From positions 124,001-188,000 of the forward strand of contig JAJSPD010000066.1 of NCBI GenBank assembly GCA_021307315.1: a DNA stretch of 64,000 bases, written 5' to 3'. The DNA is from Bisporella sp. PMI_857 (taxonomy: Eukaryota; Ascomycota; Leotiomycetes; Helotiales; Helotiaceae). Below are positions 36,469 to 47,922 of this stretch, piece after piece; position 1 is the first letter of the stretch, and the number at the start of each line of letters is the position of its first letter. The notes under the pieces are model-generated. The model was not told the DNA's origin. It ran no database searches and saw only the letters and a list, made by a program, of their open reading frames with translations. Made by a program: the position numbers and the translations under genes.

Positions 36469-36842
36469 CGTTGGGAATTTTGTTGCAACATCACAGCTGT
36501 CAAGCTAAATAAAGACTAGATTCGCTCATGCCAAATTTCCCATATAGACGCCCAAATCGCCGATTTGCGACCAGAAATTTTTGATTAAACGCGAGTAGAG
36601 TTGATGACATGAAAACGAGCAAGGAATATTGGACCCGCCACCTTGGTTTTCATACGTTCTATTCGCCTGGTATCAACTTAGTAAACGCCTTAAACTTGCA
36701 CAGCGCATTTGAAGCCCCCAATCTTCGATTGAAATCAAACATTGACCATTCCTGGGCTTCACTTACTTTGTTTATTCAACTAATGTGCCAATCTCAAAGG
36801 AGGCCCCTTCAGCAAGAAGGGCTCACCTAGACCATCCGACAA

Positions 36843-37541
36843 ATGTTGAATGCTATGATGACGCCGAAAACGAACAGCAACGTTCAACTTTTGACAACTC
36901 TTGTTGATATCAACGATGGAGAAGCCAGCGAGTACCGCATATCTAACGACGTACCTACTGAACAGCCGGTCTTTGCCCATACTATGAATAGTAACCTCTC
37001 TGAAATTAAAAACATCTGGCACTACACACAGATCAACCACTTGGAGCTAAAGAAAATCGACCGTGTGCGTCAGAACATTTAAAAGTCATACATTCGCTCT
37101 TCGACTGTCCGCTACTCGTCAAGTTTGCGGAGTTCTCTCGACAGATACCGTATTTCGAGGCGGAAATAACCGCGTACATGTGGATCAATGGCAAAGGAAT
37201 TAGTCCCAATTTTCTTGGCCTCATCACGGAAGCTGGTAAAGTTATCGGTCTCGTCTTGGAATACATAGATGGCGCCAGGATGGCGGAATCTGGAGACCCC
37301 ATGGCCTGCCAATGCATACTGGCGAAGTTACATTCTTTGGGAAATAATGTGGCGATATCAGCAAATACAACTTCCTTGTGCGAAACGGGAAGGCGTCCTT
37401 ATTAACGTTGAGACGGCGAAGAGGTCTAGTGAAAGGGAGGAGCTCGAATGGGAACACGAACGCCTAGAATACTCATTGAGAGATCTTTCGCGCAGAGGCC
37501 GGGTGGGGAGTTCTAGAATGAGTGAGCAACTTTCTAGCTAA
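36843..37541 (+). pseudogene. Kinase-like (aminoglycoside-phosphotransferase fold) gene, frameshifted
   Basis: The family sequence is readable only by changing frame three times: near 37080, near 37341 and near 37398. Pieces are a polar N-terminal part, then HSLFDCPLLVKFAEFSRQIP and NGKGISPNFLGLITEAGKVI, then GDISKYNFLVRNGKAS (the catalytic-loop region), then NVETAKRSSEREELEWEHER. In functional relatives the last piece starts with an Asp of the metal-binding DFE-type motif; here it is Asn. The breaks and this change argue for loss of function rather than introns. Precise left edge unknown. Confidence 0.65.
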
Positions 37542-38449
37542 CGCACATTGGGAGCTAAGGAAAGAAGACGGGAATTGAATCATAATGAAACCAAAAATAC
37601 CTCATTACTATTAGTATAATCAATTACATCCTGCTAGTCAGAGTGCTTTCACTAAAGAATCTATGGGCTTAAATGAAGCTTTGGTAATTAAGATAGAAAG
37701 CATGGTCTTAAGCGGCGGCCGTGAAATTCCCAGCCGAAGAGCCAGGCTCGCGGGAGTTTATAAGCGGCTACCTAAGAAGTCCTTTTATAGAAGGCTCACT
37801 ATTACAAAAAATTGACAACTGGAAGTTCTAGTATGTTGATTGTTTTGAAAGGTGAAGATAAAGTTCAGATATATTTAGTTCAACTCCCGCTTCTCGTGTC
37901 CACCTGGAGCTAGGTAACCATTCCAATACTTGTTCAAACCCACCCAAAAGCACAACAAAACTTTGTAGGTGTATGGCCTGAATCGATATCTGCCTTCATA
38001 AAATTTTATGGTAATTATAGTCTGTGGCACACAGTTCTAAGATTCTTCCATACATCTCTCAAACGTCGCTCTCCACAATATTTGCTGAGTACCGCTTCCT
38101 TCAATGTCACTGGCGAGGTGCCTTGCCCAATAGATTCACCAAAGAGTCTCAGCCATCGGGTTATGGACAGTCAATTCAATTCCGAAAGCTTATGGATGAC
38201 TGTCATGTGTCGAGCCTCGCGGTTTTTGATTGCCGTATTGCTTAAAAAGATCATCGCGGAAGCTGCTTTGAGCGAGAGTACTCCCAACTAGTTGCCAAAG
38301 TCAATGATATAGAAAGTGGAGCTGACGAAAATTATGAGGTATTGTGTTGCTGGACTTTGGGACCACGCTTCTCTTATTCTCGAGAAGGTGCCATCCATGC
38401 ACCCAAGGATCTCACTTTCAAAGCGTTCTACTATCCACCGCCTATCATC

Positions 38450-39308
38450 TGAAGCTTATGGCGTCAGGGTCTTCTCTTTATGCTAAGGCTACCTGGGATC
38501 GCCACGCTGTCAATCCTTTCGCTCTGATGATCCCGTCTCGAGACCTTCTACAATATCTAAAAGTCTGTTGCTCAAAGACATCAGATATCCATATTGTCCC
38601 TGCGGTTGCCGAAACCTATGACTATATATCCGAAATCCCCCGAAAGGCGAATACTGGCGATGGGACAATCACGTTCTTTAAGCCCGCGCTCGACAAGAGC
38701 CAATTATCAGAGAAATCGATATGCATTCGTGTATCCTTGATGTCGGTTTAAAGGGTAAGATTAGAGTGGCCAACTTATACAGTATAGTTGTCACGGAAAA
38801 AAGCACAGGCCTCCAGCTTACCAAGCTCGCCAAGCATGCGGAACCTCCTATTTTATAGTAAAAAGCTCCTTCTGAGCTCTCCTGCTCTCTAGACAACAAT
38901 ATCATCACGATATCTCTGCGCACGCGCCCCACGCATACAAAGCTCATGTGAAGCTAGTCTGTGACAATAGTAATGTCCAAAGATGGTAAGATGACGATCG
39001 GCCTACTGTATGAGTTTATACCCTAAATCAGCGAATCTTTGCAAAGTCGCCAATGCAAGATGGCGTTAGAACATCGTGCAAAGTGGAAGCAGCAAGTCAC
39101 AGACATTATCAAGGAGCTACATTCCCATGATATTGTGTGGAACAATGTTCATCCTGGGAATAGTGTCACCGATAAGAATTTCGATGCTTGGGTTGTGGAT
39201 ATCGGCGGTGGATGGATTGAGGAGTCCGTTGATCGCAAGAAAGCGGGCACAAAGGAAGGGGATTGGCAAGGGGTTCAAAGAATCTTCGAAGAATGGATTA
39301 CTCGATAA
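38450..39308 (+). pseudogene. Second fungal protein-kinase-like gene, broken
   Basis: Recognisable blocks are DYISEIPRKANTGDGTITFF (about 38620), a shifted frame with REIDMHSCILDVG and KGKIRVANLYSIVV (about 38709-38790), about 190 bases of unrelated or intron-like sequence, IGLLYEFIP, an in-frame stop at 39024-39026, and LEHRAKWKQQVTDIIKELHS leading to VVDIGGGWIEESVDRKKAG. The catalytic loop reads HDIVWNNVHPGN where relatives have an Asp before Val, so the catalytic Asp is replaced. One frame change, one nonsense codon and the lost Asp show it is a relic. Confidence 0.65.
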
Positions 39309-40919
39309 GAGTCGCTTAGGCTTATTGATTGATTTAATGTCATACTAGGTTCCAGTTACTATGAAATGAGCAGCTATACCGGAGTGGTACAGTTTCGGCA
39401 CAGTTGTAGAAGTGCGTCGCCACACGCGACAGGCGCATTTCACTTCATCACCGTAAGGTGACCAACAACCTCTTCAGCTAGATAGCGTGGCCCCTATCCA
39501 CAACTATATAATTAGGTTTGAAAGCAATGCTTTGTTCGATCTTTAGAATGAAATCCGGCTCCTAGGCTGCCGCTCCCACCAGCCATCTCGTTTTCGCGTA
39601 TGTCCAGTCTTCCCTCAGTGTTCACTGAATCAGTCAACTAAGCTTAATGTATCCTAGCATTTAAGCAAGCGCGACTCATCAGCTTTCAAAATGCTTTGCT
39701 CAGAATTCTCTTCCGGCACTTATCACGCTTGGTCTTGCTGACCGTTATGCTCGCTACACTAGGAGGTAGTTTTCTCAACAGTATCAGAACTTAACAAATT
39801 CCTCGGTACGGCTTTTCGGCAGAAAGTTTGAATCGCCACTGACCTCCGCAACGTAAATATTGTTATTGATGTATGAAAGGCTCTAGTCGTTTAGTCTGAA
39901 CAGCACAAAGATTTTTAGAAGTCGCACTTTAATGCTTCAGGTCTGAATTAGTCTTGTTCATTAAACGAAATCTACGAGCGTTCGATATTAGATGATGGCC
40001 GAGGAATGGGCCTTACATGATGCTGCGCTTAATGTTGACTTGATTTCCTGCCTCAGCAAGTCTCAATCCTTCTGTTAATGGCCTTAGAAGTAGCAAATAT
40101 ACAGCTGTTTATATATATTTCTGGGGACTCCTATTAATAAAATATAACAAATTCTAAATAATGCACAGTATTATTTATACGACAGCATAATAATATGAAT
40201 GAAGTAATCAATATATATATATATTACCCTAAAAATATTCTCAAAATATTTTTTAAAAATAAGTTCTACACTTACGGGCTTAGCATGTTTTAACAAATCG
40301 ATTTAGCAAGCTTATTTTAATTATGCTAAACAATTCACTTCATGTAGATTACCATAATGCACGTATTGCAAATGGTGTGTGGTAGCCGCACGCAAATATT
40401 AGGTGGTGGGAGATGCTGGCCACCAATATCTAATAAAAGCCATGTTCCTGCATACCATTACCTTAAAAAGACTCATCTTCTACCTTCTACGTATTTAATG
40501 CCCTACTGGTACCTGAACTCTCTGGAAGGCGAAACAATAACCAGCTGTTCGTACGCCACTCGCGCTGTCCAATAGCCATGCCTTCGAACAAAGATTGGCT
40601 TTTTATAGGCCTTTTCGCCAGGGGTGGTGCACTTAAGATGCCTAGGCTAGAAGATACGTGAACGTTCTCTGCAAATTACAACAAAGTGGCTATTTCTAAC
40701 GCTAGCCTTGAATCTAGATATTACTGGGCTGTAATGGTTGGGCTGAAGAATTAATCGGATAGCAGGCGGGGAACTAGGTGTCATGCTAAAGAAATTATCA
40801 CCGAGAATGGAGTTCAATAAACATACGAAAGGAAGGACGTGAGTCTTGCCCCAACTAGCATACAACCTGTCCGTGCTCTGATCAGAAAGGTAGAGGATAA
40901 AAGCAATTTCCAGTCGGTT
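39309..40919. other. AT-rich DNA, no gene
   Basis: About 1.6 kb; 40080-40340 is very AT-rich with an (at)n run near 40211. Nothing recognisable is encoded. Confidence 0.5.
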
Positions 40920-41240
40920 CTACGCCACGTGCCTATAACAGCATGGACACCAGGCTCTCCAAAAACTTGAGACAAATGGGAAAGCGCTTGGCAAAGCGTT
41001 CGAGATACAGCAATGTGGTTAAAAGTGTTCAATATATAATATAATTAATAGCAAACAAACAGTAAAATAAAAAATAAAAAAACTTAAGCTTTAAATAAAC
41101 GCACTTAAATACCCTTTTATTACTGCTGTCTAGATTTTTCCATTTTTAAGGCTTTTGGGCACGGTTTAAAAAAAGTGCCGATATAACTTGCTTAAAAAGT
41201 CTTTCCTAAATTAGCTTGACTGGTGCTGGTATACTTTTAG
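40920..41240 (+). repeat. Dispersed repeat, copy B (AT-shifted)
   Basis: Diverged partner of 34815-35225 in the same orientation. Many positions that are C or G in copy A are T or A here, for example cctccggtcatg against cttttgggcacg, as expected from repeat-induced point mutation followed by drift. The two copies flank the F-box gene and both kinase-like relics. Confidence 0.55.
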
Positions 41241-41541
41241 TACGCGAAATCATATTTGCTATTTCCTAGTCGAATATACTAACAACTTCATTTCTACGGA
41301 CTAAGACATGCAAGCTGCTTAAACCTCTATGCCTAAAAACCTGCTATCTCTATTTACTCCTGTGCAAGCGAATTATCTCGTTTACGTTAAAGTGTTTAAA
41401 AAGTGCTTTCTCTATCCAATTGCGTAAAAAAGCATAGAACTTATAAGTATGGATACTTCGTCCCGTGATCTGCCTTATCTTGTCCCGCCCATACGTCGAT
41501 TCATAACAATATGTAATGGTATTTTTGTTAGTTTGATTATT

Positions 41542-41903
41542 TTATCTATTTAGGATTAGGGTGGTCGCAGTGAAATACTCATAGAGGTTGCCAAAACCAG
41601 GCTGAAAAGCCGTCACGTCAACAGGCAGGCTGAGCCATACAAGGTAACTTTGTCGAGCGATCCAAACTCGGTCATGATACCAGTTATGGCGACGCCAATG
41701 ATGATGACATCGAGGCCGAAGAGGAAGATGCCAACAATAAGAGTGCTGATCACAATCACAAGACTCCATGAACGAAGGTAATCATCTTCCTTGGGAAGAA
41801 GGACTAGTGGTTTGTGATAGCCCTTGATCACATTGGTCATGGTGTTGATATATCCTTGGCGTGCACGCACGAGAACTAAAAAGTGGCGCTTTATCGAAGA
41901 CAC
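41542..41903 (-). pseudogene. MFS transporter, N-terminal fragment with frameshift
   Basis: The minus strand reads SWSLVIVISTLIVGIFLFGL then DVIIIGVAITGIMTEFGSLD and YGSACLL, the first two membrane helices of a drug-efflux-type major facilitator. After LLT one base is missing, and the sequence continues in the next frame as VTAFQPGFGNLYEYF before stopping. The other about 10-12 helices are absent. Such efflux pumps commonly sit in secondary-metabolite clusters, which fits the neighbours to the right. Confidence 0.7.
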
Positions 41904-41925
41904 TAGGCTTTTATGTAGGCTAGTC

Positions 41926-42175
41926 TCGGATACCTATCACGTAGCAAAAGGCATAGTAGCTATTAACCACGCTCTTACTAGTGTGATTATGGTTCCTTCT
42001 TTTTGATATTCAGTTCTGATGATGATGGTGATGATTTTATTTAACGCCTAGGCGTAGAATGTCATAAGTCAAACTACTTGGCCTCCAATATTCGGTTCTG
42101 AGCTCAATCTACGGAATAAGTGAGGGGTGCGACCCACAGTCCACGTGAACCGTGACCTGAACCTACATGCATACC
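41926..42175 (+). repeat. Duplicated segment, copy A
   Basis: The stretch ggatacctatcacgtagcaaaaggcatagtagct and its right side (cccacagtcc...catgcataccaacag) recur at 44688-44880 in the same orientation. Copy A lies just upstream of the MFS fragment, so the duplicated piece may be transporter 5' flanking sequence. Confidence 0.6.
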
Positions 42176-42340
42176 AACAGCCAGATAAGTGAATGAAATG
42201 GAATCCAGTTCCAATTAGAGAGAAAGTAAACCTATTTCCTGCGGTGTACAAAGAAATGATCGGTGCAACTGTATGGGATCACTTGACGGTTGCTTCAAAA
42301 CCTGAAACTGTTTAAAAATGGGACAAGGTGGAAAAGAAAA

Positions 42341-42362
42341 GGGGGGGGGGGGGGGGGGGGGG
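42341..42362 (+). repeat. Poly-G homopolymer (22 G)
   Basis: Twenty-two consecutive G residues, the longest homopolymer in the window, preceded by gaaaagaaaa. Confidence 0.8.
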
Positions 42363-43310
42363 AGAGCGACGTCCTGAAAAGGGAATCTCCTTTGAGCTAA
42401 CAAAGGATTGTAGCTTGAGAAAATCTGCATCTGAGGTCGTTATCAACTGGAATTAATACCGGCCAATTGTGTAACAACAACTATATTAAATCACATTAGA
42501 ATATAGTATAGTTGTACGGTACTACTGGTTGTGACAAGGCCTCCCATTCTTCCCGACCGGGATGCAAGAGGTATGATCAGGCATTTATATATTAACGGAC
42601 TTGTGTATGTGGCAGACTGGCAGGTTGACTTGCATTTTAAAATACAGGCAACCTATATATAAAGTCGCGTTGTAAATATAAATTATTTAGAGGTTGAGTA
42701 CACTCTATCATATAGATATATATGAAAAGACTTGCATAAATAACTATAATTTAAATAAAAAAGCTGATATTTGTGCTAAAATAAATATTATTTACAGTTG
42801 ACTTAATGCTGAGTTGCATTTTAAATGAAATTTGATGTATAAGTTTGATTATATTTTATTCGTTCATAAACGTGTGCATACAATTGTGAATTAATGTTAC
42901 AGAGTCAACCTATGCACTAAATACAGGCAGTGATTTTTGGCAAGGTGCCAAGCAAAGCCGGCTGGTGTAATAGACATTTTATATCTAGCCATCTGAACGT
43001 TGCGTTGCAATGCAAATCAATTGCCTCATCAGCCGGCAGACCGATTGTTGCGCCACCAGACCGATCGTTGCACCGCAATACTTGTGCCGAAACACGATAC
43101 AGTAAGAAGGCTTTTATCCATTGCAAGGGTGTGTAGAGCGCCGTTATGCAATGCAATGCAACCCAACTACCGCGCCACATAAGTATTGTGCAACAAGCCC
43201 CCAACCTTGATTCTGCTGTTTGCTTCTTTGTTATTGGAGCCTGGATGGGTATATTCCCTCCCGCGTCAGAGTTCCTGTTACTTCCTCTCACTGCGTTCTA
43301 TCTGAGCATC
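42363..43310. other. Upstream region of the dehydrogenase relic
   Basis: AT-rich to about 42900, then more balanced. It contains a short tandem pair, cagaccgat(t/c)gttgc(g/a)cc(a/g)c twice with a 20-bp period at 43038-43077, and scattered tgcaatgcaa motifs. No gene is supported; frames at 43146-43310 are the 5' flank of the next gene. Confidence 0.5.
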
Positions 43311-44311
43311 ATGGCCGCCAAAGGACTGAAAACCGTTCTTATAACAGGTTGCTCCGGCGGCGGCATTGGATCGGCCATTGCGCAGGCTCTGGCCCAACGA
43401 GGCCACCATATCTTTGCAACAGCTCGGGACACGTCCAAGATACCGACGGAGCTCTCATCTCTTAGCAACGTAACGGTTCTGCGCGTTGATGTTGTATCTC
43501 AGTCTTCTATCAGCGCGTCGGTCAACGAAGTGGCGGCAGCTACTGAGGAGTTGGGCTCTAAAGGCCTCAATGTTTTGGTTAACAATGCTGGCATCGGGTA
43601 CTCGATGCCCGTTTTAGATCTGGATATTAAGAGGATACAGGCGCTTTATGATGTAAATGTCTGGGGTCCAGTACGGATGGTCCAGTATTTCTCGGAGCTT
43701 CTAATGGCGAAATGAGGCCATGTGGTCATGATTAGTAGCGCCGGTGCCTGTGTCAACACACCATGGATTGGTATGCTTTTGGAACCTTAGTGCTATTCCT
43801 TAGATCTTGCTAATATGTTTTGATACGACCTAGGCGCCTATTGCTCTTCCAAAGCGGCCTTGACTAATATCTCGGAGACGATGCGCCTTGAACTTGCTCC
43901 ACTAGGTATCAGCGTCTTGACAGTGATGATAGGGATCGTTGAGACACACTTCGCACGAAACGTGGGCTCCCGTGACCTGCCAGCCAATTCTCGGTATATG
44001 GCAATCAAAGATATTATCGCCCACCCACCACCTGCTGAGTCCAAGTCGGGAGGATCTAGCGCCAAGGAGCTCGCTGAATCTCTTATAGATGATATTATAG
44101 CAAAGGAGAATGGGGAAATGGTGTGGAGAGGCTCTCAGGCGGGAACTGTACGGTTTCTGTCTAAGTGGTTACCAGCATTCGTTCTTGCAGGTATACCAAG
44201 TCATAGCCTCAATCATTTATCTCTTCTTCTTCCGTGTTTGTCACTAACGCTACATATCTTCTTGGAACTATGTGCTAACTCTCTATCCTCTCAGGACCGC
44301 CTCGTAAGTAA
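43311..44311 (+). pseudogene. Short-chain dehydrogenase/reductase (AYR1-like) with one nonsense codon
   Basis: Exons 43311-43770, 43834-44190 and 44295-44311. The N-terminal Rossmann motif is TVLITGCSGGGIGSAIAQAL, followed by the LNVLVNNAGIGYS motif. A TGA at 43713-43715 interrupts LLMAK-stop-GHVVMISSAG. The rest is intact, with the catalytic Ser region ISSAGA, and the splice joins WIG to AYCSSKAALTN, which holds the Tyr-x-x-x-Lys pair (YCSSK). The C-terminus is normal for NADPH-dependent 1-acyl-DHAP-reductase-like enzymes. One substitution (a Gly codon GGA to TGA would explain it) is the only visible lesion, so the loss looks recent, or the base is a sequencing error. Confidence 0.8.
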
Positions 44312-44687
44312 GGGTCGAGGGTTGGATGAGCTCTCAAAGACCCTGCAAAAGTAGGTCGCTGGCCAACGGCTGCTGGCTTCAGACACTCGAGAGAGTAAAC
44401 TATAATACAAGAAGAGCTGGATGGTGCATTTTTAGCTTGTAATGTCAGCATTCGCAGTGCAATACTACGGACAGGCTTTTAAGTAGACGAAGCCCAAAAG
44501 TGAGATTTAGTGCTTCCAAAGAGTTCAAGGTCACACCCTTTATAATCGTTCCCTCCAATGCTACTCTAGTCTACATGTTGTGAGTAGAGAGCCACCGTCC
44601 ACGCGTAGAATATGCAAACGCCAAACCTTGAATGGCTGTTTCAAGAGCTTCTACGCTTTTGTTATTTTATTGCCGAAGGGAAGTGTC

Positions 44688-44880
44688 GGAATACCTACCA
44701 CGTAGCAAAAGGCGTAGTAGCTGTGACTACGCTCTTGCTGGTGTGGTTATGATATTCGTTGATTCTTCTAAGCTACGGCCTATTGCCAGGTAGTTATATA
44801 GATGGTAGAGGGCCCACAATCCTTGCGATATGGAACGCGTGAAGCTATGTACATGCATTCCAACAGGAAGTGTTAGTAGC
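44688..44880 (+). repeat. Duplicated segment, copy B
   Basis: Partner of 41926-42175: cggaatacctaccacgtag and caaaaggcgtagtagct, then gcccacaatcc and tacatgcattccaacag. It lies between the dehydrogenase and oxidase relics. Confidence 0.6.
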
Positions 44881-45482
44881 TATTTGTATGTAGTTATGAT
44901 CATGTGACCAGGACCTGAAACAGTGGGACCTCGATCCTACTCAACTCCGTAGAACGAGAGCTTAGAATCGAACAAGCAACAATCAAGACTTATCCACCAA
45001 CCTCAACGAGCATTGCGCATGAAACACATGCGTGTGTGCCCTCAGGTTAAAGTATAAGTAATTACTCCAACCCGGGTGTTCCCACAGGAAGATTTCATCA
45101 AAGGCATCATCCGCACAAAACGTGATGCCTGCAAGTTGCTAAAGTTCTGGCTGTTCGTCTATTCAATTTTTTTACTGTTCCGCGTGAGGTAGCAATGAGA
45201 CACTAAGCACTTTGCAACCAGAGCCGGCGGGGGTGTGACCCATTACTCAGTGATGTATACAGGTAGGTGCGGAGGTACAGTATAGCTCCACAGGCTTTCC
45301 CTGTCTGGCCCCCAATTTGAAAGACGTGCAAGTACTCTGGCCATTGGTCGTCTCGGGCCGAGTATGGTGTGCAAGTTCGGTTTAACTGTCGTATCTTTAT
45401 AAAACCCCTCAATCAGCATAATACCTACACCCTGATCCTCATACGTCTTTTCTAGACTCAAGGCCATATCCATTTTAGCAAC

Positions 45483-47220
45483 TATGAGAAATCATCAATA
45501 TTTTTTTTCGGCTTTTGTGCTGCAACTCTTACAAAAGTCTGCATATTGTTTCTCTAATTTCAACTGGAGAAGCGCCACTGCTTCACGAGATATTTGTGCA
45601 AGTTGACTCTTTGAGGCCGAAGTTTGCATCATCCAAGTCTTACAACAAACAGTGTCATGCGCTTTCAGTGCGCTTAACGCCGAAGGTGTCTTTCCCAAAT
45701 ACCACGGCATATAATGCGTCGATAGCGTCGTACTGGTCGCAGCGAGAGGAATTAATATATCCATCCTGCGTGTTTCTTGCATCCTCAGCGCAGGATGTAT
45801 CTTTAGCTTTGCAACTCCTCATACCCTTATCGTGCAAGTTTGCTATTCGCAGCGGCGGCCATGGCGCCATTGCAGGAGTTGCTAACATAGAGGCTGGGGT
45901 AAGTATTGATCTGACTCGGTTGAATTTCACAACGCCATTCGCAATGACAGTTTGGTTATCGTGGGTCGAGGACAGACATGGGGATCGCTCTGCTTAGCCC
46001 TCGAACCTTTAGGCGTTGCTGTTTCCGGTGGTAGAGTTAGTGGCATTGGTGTTGGCGGATCGACATTAGGCAGTAAGAGTCATATATATTCCCAAATCGC
46101 TTCTATGCAATCGTATCCCGTTATAAATGGACTATTCTGACTCTATAAAATCTCAAAGACGGCTACGGTTATATCTCAACGCTAGGCGGCTTTGCCTGTG
46201 ATAATGTAGTTGAGTATGAGGTCGTCCTCGCCAATGGAACCATTGTAGCCGCAGCATCCACAATAAATAACGACCTCTGGAAGGCGCTGAAAGGTGGGGG
46301 GTCCAACTTGGGTATTGTCACCAGCTTTACTTTCCGGACCTTGCCCCTTGGTGCTATTTGGGCCGGTGACGCTTACTATACCCTCGTTGGAGGCGCAGAC
46401 GAGCTAATCAGTGCCTTTTACAACTTCACAGCCAACCCAGATTATGATTCCAGTGCCGCTCTCATTTCTAGCTTTGCTTTTGGTTCCACAATAGAAGGGC
46501 AGATCCTCCTGGACATTGAGTATTTCTACACACGGCCAGTGGTTAATCCTAATGCTTTTGCCGAGTTCTTCTCCCTGCCAGACCAGCTATTTAACGATAC
46601 TGCTTTGACCACATTGGCGGCCTTTTCAGTTCAGGCCAATGCAAAATCTCCAGGAGGGTCTCAGTGAGTCCATACTTCCAAGTCATCGACTGAGATAACT
46701 TTCCTAACCTTGAACTTGATAGACAAATTACGTTTGCAACCATGTTTGAGAATAACCTCGACATGCTTCATGCTGCTTGGGATATATACAACGCTAGCAC
46801 TGGAGCTGTTGCGGATGTTAAGGGCATTTCATGGTCTCTCACGCTCGAACCCACCGTCCACGCTATTACAGCGCAGTCGGAGGTGCGGGGGGGGGGGGCA
46901 ACGTCCTAGGCCTTGATGATGCCTCGGAGAATGGGCTTGTGTGGACGATTCTGTCTGCAACTTTCGCTCTCGAGGCTGACTACGACATCGTAAGCGTCGC
47001 AGCTAATCAGCTTCTTGCCGCTATCATCGCAGCAGCCAAGGCACGCGGCGTCTACCGCGCTTTCGTGGATATGAATCATGCAGGCGTAGGGCAGAATCCC
47101 ATCGCTAGCTATGGGAAAGAAAATGAGGAACATATACAACAAGAGGCAAAGAAATATGACCCGGGCCGCATTTTCCAGACCTTGATGCCGGGAGGATTCA
47201 AGATTGAGTTACTGCGTTGA
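45483..47220 (+). pseudogene. FAD-linked oxidase (berberine-bridge / FAD_binding_4 type), frameshifted
   Basis: These secreted oxidases carry FAD and often act in natural-product pathways. Readable blocks are KVSFPNTTAYNASIASYWSQ, then CKFAIRSGGHGAIAGVANIE with the FAD-linking His, then GRGQTWGSLCLALEPLGVAV. A 46073-46158 intron follows, then GYGYISTLGGFACDNVVEYE, WKALKGGGSNLGIVTSFTF, an intron at 46664-46722 and the BBE-type end around YGKENEEHIQQEAKKYDPGR. A base is missing near 45942 (between TTPFA and NDSLVIV). The frame breaks again at a 12-G run (46887-46898), where 10 or 13 G would restore it. The N-terminal part before 45640 is unclear; 45483 is only a possible start. Confidence 0.78.
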
Positions 47221-47383
47221 TGATGGAGGGATCGGACAGTGTAGATACTTTTTAGGGGTCAGAAGTACGTTAATTAAACAAAAAGCCTCTATTTAACTAA
47301 TGTTACATGGCAGCCATTACAAGGAGGTGATTTGTTTTAGACGTCGTATTCTAAACCTGTTATAATGCTTATAAAAATATTTA

Positions 47384-47920
47384 CAGTCAAAACTGTTTAT
47401 ATGAAAACTCCTTATATGAAAAACCTCTAGATATAGGAATGAAGGCCTGGAACAGTCGATTTTATAGTGGGTAGATGGGAAAACCTCTTTAAATGCATAT
47501 GGGAATGAAATACAAGCTTTTTTGGTGCATTCCCATATAAGAATGTAGTGAGGCCTAAGTTCCTGTTCCCAGATTAGTTATTATATGATTGTCAGCACCC
47601 CTTAATTGAACAAAATACTTTTATTTTGACCATTTCTAAGCTTCATTATATGCTTTATCGAGAGCTAGAGAACCAATTATCCCAGGTGTACTAATCGCAG
47701 CACAGTTTAGAAGTCGAATAAAGGGCTATAATCCTACGAATAAGAAGAAATATCGTTTACGCCAGTGGTATTTTAACTCTAATTTAGTGTGTATATCGCT
47801 GGAAGGTGCTTCTAGAATGCAGTATAATCTTGCTTACATAAGACCCCTTTACATGGGAAACCCCTATATATGGGAATCAGGACTTGGAACCAAGCGTTCC
47901 CATATAAACAGTTTCGACTG
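47384..47920. mobile_element. Tc1/pogo-like terminal-inverted-repeat element (non-autonomous)
   Basis: The left end CAGTCAAAACTGTTTATATG (47384-47403) and the reverse complement of the right end (47901-47920, CAGTCGAAACTGTTTATATG) match at 19 of 20 bases; over 25 bases there are three A/G differences. Both ends are flanked by TA (47382-47383 and 47921-47922), the target duplication of the Tc1/mariner/pogo superfamily. The 537-bp interior has no transposase frame but repeats the end-like motif ttatatgaaaa / tatatgggaa. It is a MITE-sized element. Confidence 0.82.
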
Positions 47921-47922
47921 TA

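Noticed and set aside
43146..43310. Extension of the dehydrogenase upstream to 43146
   Set aside because: The family starts at the Rossmann motif a few residues after ATG 43311; upstream residues come from promoter sequence.
44191..44354. Read-through C-terminus of the dehydrogenase to 44354
   Set aside because: The read-through is not family-like, whereas gtatac...ctcag splicing gives a short natural end at 44311.
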